Of a stretch of 10,187 nucleotides of DNA, positions 6,972 through 10,187 are shown one piece after another. The notes below the pieces were generated by a model, which was given only the letters and a program-made list of their open reading frames with translations, had not been told where the DNA came from and made no database searches. The translations under genes and the position numbers were made by a program. The first letter of the stretch is position 1; each line of letters opens with the position of its first letter. This DNA comes from an uncultured Prevotellaceae bacterium. Lineage in GTDB: Bacteria > Bacteroidota > Bacteroidia > Bacteroidales > Bacteroidaceae. The stretch spans positions 1 to 10,187 of the forward strand of contig CAMJIA010000054.1 of NCBI GenBank assembly GCA_946405695.1, read 5' to 3'.

Positions 6972-8918
6972 TTACCACAATGCAATATACAGGATGGTCA
7001 GAATGGCAATAACGCCAAAGGCACCCCAGTTGAAAATATTGTCGGTATGGAATATCTTCAGGTCGATAGCTACCAGCTTCGGATCTTGTACCTTGTCGAG
7101 GGCATTAGAGCGCAGGTAGATAGCGATGGTTGCCGTGATGGCAGCAAAGAAGATCATAGCACCCTCGAAGCCGTGTACGTGGAATACATCCACGAAGAAA
7201 CCAGCAACGAACAGTACCAGCGATACGGCAGCAACAACAAACATGATGTTGCTCCACAGCAACTGGGTCTTGATGGTGTGCTCGTCAAGCTCGTCGGCAG
7301 GAACAGACTTCTTGCTCTTCAGTGAGATCCATACGAACAGGATGACCAGTGTGATGAACACGATACCTGAACGTACCAGGAACGGCATGTCGGGGAACGC
7401 GAACTTATAGATGATAGAGAACGCGAAGGTACCGATGGCGCAGACAACGGCTGCAGTACCGCTGGCACGCTTCCACAACAGACCAAGACCGAAGATAACT
7501 ACCACACCGGGATATACGAATGCTGAGTACTCTTGGATGAACTGGAAGGCCTGGTCGATACCACCCATCAATGGGTAAACGGCGATGAGGGCGATGATCA
7601 GAGCGCTGACAGAGGTCAGACGACCAACATTCACCAGACGACGCTCAGAAGCGTTCTTGTTGATGAACTGCTTGTAGATATCCATCGTGAAGAGGGTAGA
7701 GGTAGAGTTGAACATAGAAGCCAGTGAAGAAATAACAGCGGCAGCCAGTGCAGCAAAGCTCAGACCCTTGACAACGGTAGGAGTGAAGTTACGAATCAGG
7801 AAAGGATAAGCATCGTCAGAACGTGTGATGGCACCTGCCAGCGACTCGCGGAGTCCTTCACACTCAGGAGCATTCATGATATAGAAGGCACAAACACCAG
7901 GGATACAAACGATGAACGGAATCAAAATCTTCAAGAAAGCAGCGAAGACCATACCCTTCTTAGCCTCATCGAGTGACTTGGCAGCCAGACCCTTCTGGAT
8001 GATGTACTGGTTGAAACCCCAGTAACCCAGGTTGGTCAGCCACAGGGCACCGAAGATGAGCACGATACCAGGATTGGTGAAGAACGGGTCGTCCTGTACA
8101 ACAGGATAAGCATCGACATTTCGTGTCACCACAAGGTTGAAGTGCTTGTCGGCAGGATCTTGTGCCAGATAGTCTTTGATGTGGCTCAAGGCATCCCAGG
8201 CACCACCAAGGCCCATCTCGTCGCCAATAACTGACAGAGCGGCATAAGCAGTAATCAGACCACCACCAACAAGGAAGGTCACCTGCATCACGTCAGTCCA
8301 GGCAACAGAGGCCAGACCACCATAGATAGAGTAGATACCTGCAATGAGGAACAACGAGAGGATGATGCACATACGAACCTGGTCAATCTCCATGCCACCA
8401 ACGTTGATAATCATGTCGGTAGGCAGACCCAGGATCTGCTGGATAGCCAGGGCACCCAGCCAAGCAACAGATGTCAGGTTGACGAAGACATAGAGGAACA
8501 GCCACAGCAGTGAGAAAGCCAGTCCTACACCCCAGTTGTAACGCTCGCGCAGGAACTGAGGAATGGTGAAAATCTTCTTCTCAATCATCAGCGGCAGCAG
8601 GAACTTACCCACAACGAGCAGGGTAGCAGCAGCCATCAGCTCGTAGGCAGCAGGAGCAATACCTGATGCGAAAGCAGAACCAGACATACCGATGAACTGC
8701 TCAGCAGAGATGTTGGCAGCAATCAACGATGCACCAACAGCCCACCATGTCAGGGTGTTACCTGCCAGGAAGTAGTCGGTAGATGATTTCTCTTCACCCT
8801 TCTTGGTACGTGACAGGAACAGTCCCATACCAACAAGAATGACAATGTAAGCGGCAAAGACCAGATAGTCCGCCATCTCGAAGCCATTATTACTTAGCGC
8901 TTCAATAATTCTGTCCAT
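6972..8918 (-). CDS. araP: Sodium/sugar symporter, SSS family, probable L-arabinose importer
   Basis: This 648-residue inner-membrane protein of the solute:sodium symporter family is closely similar, from memory, to the Vibrio Na+/galactose transporter vSGLT. Shared stretches include VGASLIAANISAEQFIG (61-77), a YWGFNQYIIQ signature (299-308) and ISSLASMFNSTSTLFTMDIY (396-415). S397/S398 of the last fit the Na2-site serines. Many hydrophobic segments span its length; I judge about 14, by eye. Two hydrophilic parts stand out: a loop at about 235-280 and a stretch near 534-552. The substrate is inferred as L-arabinose from co-location with araA, araD and the AraR-like regulator, and could include other sugars. 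It starts 44 bases after the aldose epimerase stop. No promoter match is seen in that gap, so it probably reads through from the upstream gene. Confidence 0.92.
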   Translation of the reverse strand: MDRIIEALSNNGFEMADYLVFAAYIVILVGMGLFLSRTKKGEEKSSTDYFLAGNTLTWWAVGASLIAANISAEQFIGMSGSAFASGIAPAAYELMAAATLLVVGKFLLPLMIEKKIFTIPQFLRERYNWGVGLAFSLLWLFLYVFVNLTSVAWLGALAIQQILGLPTDMIINVGGMEIDQVRMCIILSLFLIAGIYSIYGGLASVAWTDVMQVTFLVGGGLITAYAALSVIGDEMGLGGAWDALSHIKDYLAQDPADKHFNLVVTRNVDAYPVVQDDPFFTNPGIVLIFGALWLTNLGYWGFNQYIIQKGLAAKSLDEAKKGMVFAAFLKILIPFIVCIPGVCAFYIMNAPECEGLRESLAGAITRSDDAYPFLIRNFTPTVVKGLSFAALAAAVISSLASMFNSTSTLFTMDIYKQFINKNASERRLVNVGRLTSVSALIIALIAVYPLMGGIDQAFQFIQEYSAFVYPGVVVIFGLGLLWKRASGTAAVVCAIGTFAFSIIYKFAFPDMPFLVRSGIVFITLVILFVWISLKSKKSVPADELDEHTIKTQLLWSNIMFVVAAVSLVLFVAGFFVDVFHVHGFEGAMIFFAAITATIAIYLRSNALDKVQDPKLVAIDLKIFHTDNIFNWGAFGVIAILTILYIALW

Positions 8919-8962
8919 AAATTCTTTGTAGTATTAATTAATTGTCAATAATTTATTCTCAA

Positions 8963-10129
8963 TTATTTGATAGAGAAAGTATAAGAAGCGTGGCTGTAGT
9001 ACTTCTCGCCGGGCTTCAGCACGGGACTTGCCCATTCGGAATGGTTGGGGCTGTCGGGATACTTCTGGCTCTCCAGACATACGCTGACGTGCTTCGGATA
9101 CTTCAGACCGTGCTTGCGGATGATGTCGGCATCCTTGCCAACGCCTTGGAAATTACCTGAGTAAACCTGTACGCCAGGCTCGTTGGTGCGCATCTCCATG
9201 AAGATACCGGTCTTGGGACTGTAGAGTGAGGCACATACCTGAGTGTCGTCACCAGCGGTGTTCAGACAATAGTTGTGGTCGTAACCGGTAGCATTGACAA
9301 CCTGGTCGTAAGTAGAGTTGATAGAGTCGCCAACAGCATGTGGTGTGCGGAAGTCCATAGCGGTACCTTCGACGTCGCGAATCTCGCCAGTGGGGATATA
9401 AAGTTTGTCAGAGGCTGTGAACTTGTCGGCATTGACATACAGTACCTGATCGTAAGCAGCCTGTGTGAAGTCGCCAGAGAGGTTGTAGTAATTGTGGTTG
9501 GTCTGGTTGATAATGGTCTCCTTGTCGGTAGTAGCCTCCCACACCATGTCGAGGGTGTTGTCGGCAGTAACCTTGTAAGTGGTACTAGCGGTAACAGTAC
9601 CAGGGAAACCGTTCTCGCCATCTTGAGCAACGATGGTCAGCTTCAGGATAGAGTCGCCAATCTGCTCAGCGTCGTACACCTGGTTCATCCAACCTGTGGT
9701 GCCACCTCCATGCAGGCAGTTAGGACCGTCGTTCTGCTTCAGCTGATAGGTGCTGTCGCTCAACTGGAACTGACCGTTCTTGATACGGTTAGCATAGCGG
9801 CCTACGCTGGAACCGTAGTCAGAGGGAGAGTTCAGCGTGTCAGCATACTGGGCGATGTTGTCAAAGCCAAGTACAACGTCAGTAGGTTTGCCATCCTTGT
9901 CGGGAACAACCAGCGACACGATGCGGCCACCATAGTTGGTGATACACACCTCCATGCCATTCTGGTTCTTCAACGTGTAGAGCTTGACGGGCTTCTCGTT
10001 GATAATAGTGTCGAACTTGGCAGGGTTAAGACCCGATACCGTGAGATTCTGCTCAGGGGCAGAGTTACAAGCTGTTAGCATAGCAGCAGCTACGCTCACA
10101 GCACAAAATGTTGCTTTTAAGCCTTTCAT
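8963..10129 (-). CDS. Aldose 1-epimerase (mutarotase), predicted lipoprotein
   Basis: Aldose 1-epimerases interconvert alpha and beta anomers of sugars. This 388-residue protein has the family motifs: NRI (114-116), CLHGG (138-142, H140), NQTNHNYYNLSG (208-219, H212), GYDHNY (282-287, D284) and CLESQKYPDSPNH (351-363), with E353 as probable catalytic base paired with H212. It differs from cytoplasmic GalM in its N-terminus: a basic start, a hydrophobic run and the lipobox LTAC (18-21) predict a lipoprotein with C21 as the lipidated residue. It should therefore act in the periplasm or at the outer membrane, supplying the right anomer to the symporter encoded next. It is the first gene of the arabinose operon. 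It is often annotated galM, and araM has been used for arabinose-linked copies, but the exact sugar is not shown by the sequence. Confidence 0.94.
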   Translation of the reverse strand: MKGLKATFCAVSVAAAMLTACNSAPEQNLTVSGLNPAKFDTIINEKPVKLYTLKNQNGMEVCITNYGGRIVSLVVPDKDGKPTDVVLGFDNIAQYADTLNSPSDYGSSVGRYANRIKNGQFQLSDSTYQLKQNDGPNCLHGGGTTGWMNQVYDAEQIGDSILKLTIVAQDGENGFPGTVTASTTYKVTADNTLDMVWEATTDKETIINQTNHNYYNLSGDFTQAAYDQVLYVNADKFTASDKLYIPTGEIRDVEGTAMDFRTPHAVGDSINSTYDQVVNATGYDHNYCLNTAGDDTQVCASLYSPKTGIFMEMRTNEPGVQVYSGNFQGVGKDADIIRKHGLKYPKHVSVCLESQKYPDSPNHSEWASPVLKPGEKYYSHASYTFSIK

Positions 10130-10142
10130 TTTTTTGATGTTT

Positions 10143-10182
10143 TAAGTTGTAAGTCAAATTTTGGGTGTAAAATTACAACTTA
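10143..10182. promoter_or_regulatory. Candidate operator and promoter of the arabinose operon
   Basis: The 58 bases upstream of the first operon gene hold two symmetric elements. TAAGTTGTAA (10143-10152) and TTACAACTTA (10173-10182) form a perfect 10-bp inverted repeat with 20 bases between. TGTAA-AA-TTACA (10166-10177) is a compact palindrome sharing its right arm with the longer one. On the minus strand the compact palindrome contains TAATTTTA (10175-10168), one base from the -7 consensus, and AAAATTTG (10162-10155) is another near match. The -33 element for the first would fall at or beyond the right edge. An operator overlapping the -7 box would suit repression by the AraR-like protein, but binding is inferred. 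Confidence 0.45.
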
Positions 10183-10187
10183 TATTT

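Noticed and set aside
8932..8943. ATTAATTAAT palindrome upstream of the symporter, considered as an operator.
   Set aside because: It is low-complexity AT sequence of a kind expected by chance in a Bacteroidetes gap and does not share the TGTAA words of the right-edge promoter.
8945..8969. An AT-only hairpin (AATAATT with AATTATT, 7-base loop) at the aldose epimerase stop, considered as a terminator.
   Set aside because: The stem has no G-C pairs apart from an imperfect extension, and no U tract follows on the minus strand. An internal terminator would also split the operon without a visible new promoter.
9275..10078. A 267-codon open frame on the plus strand.
   Set aside because: It is antisense to the aldose epimerase gene, whose motifs are complete. 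The product has no recognisable domain and no promoter or leader signals of its own.

Overview
The window looks like chromosomal DNA from a Bacteroidales bacterium, most likely a Prevotella/Segatella-type gut or oral organism. Three things point this way. The promoters fit the Bacteroidetes pattern (TTG near -33 and TAnnTTTG near -7), and most starts lack a Shine-Dalgarno sequence. The arabinose cluster has the gene order and the Nudix-family regulator known from Bacteroides. No rRNA, tRNA, CRISPR array, insertion sequence or phage gene was seen, and coding density is high.

Left part (1-2754, all minus strand, read right to left): a tightly coupled signalling operon. A response regulator fused to a PP2C/SpoIIE-type phosphatase (2754-1585) overlaps by ATGA with a membrane-anchored coiled-coil/beta-propeller protein (1588-23). 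That gene overlaps by ATGA with a third gene, of which only nine N-terminal residues lie in the window (26-1). The third gene has a strong Shine-Dalgarno sequence and a hydrophobic, signal-peptide-like start.

Middle (2755-4005): a 123-bp divergent promoter region drives the phosphatase operon leftwards and a lone ATP-grasp-like gene (2878-3945) rightwards, the latter from a nearly leaderless transcript. The gap between this gene and the converging arabinose operon holds a hairpin that appears to serve as a bidirectional terminator and overlaps the ATP-grasp stop codon. It also holds a short EcoRI-like direct repeat that runs into the araA stop codon.

Right part (4006-10187, all minus strand): an L-arabinose operon read right to left. 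Its order is lipoprotein aldose 1-epimerase, Na+/sugar symporter (AraP-like), Nudix-winged-helix regulator (AraR-like), L-ribulose-5-phosphate 4-epimerase (araD), L-arabinose isomerase (araA). The proposed flow is anomer interconversion in the periplasm, Na+-coupled import, isomerisation to L-ribulose, phosphorylation by a ribulokinase that is NOT in the operon as seen, and epimerisation to D-xylulose-5-phosphate. The regulator carries a Nudix box with two key glutamates lost, as expected for a sensor rather than a hydrolase. Palindromic candidate operator sequences lie just upstream of the first gene at the right edge.

The arabinose operon is a known type of system. The least explained parts are the phosphatase/beta-propeller/exported-protein operon cut by the left edge and the solitary ATP-grasp-like gene.
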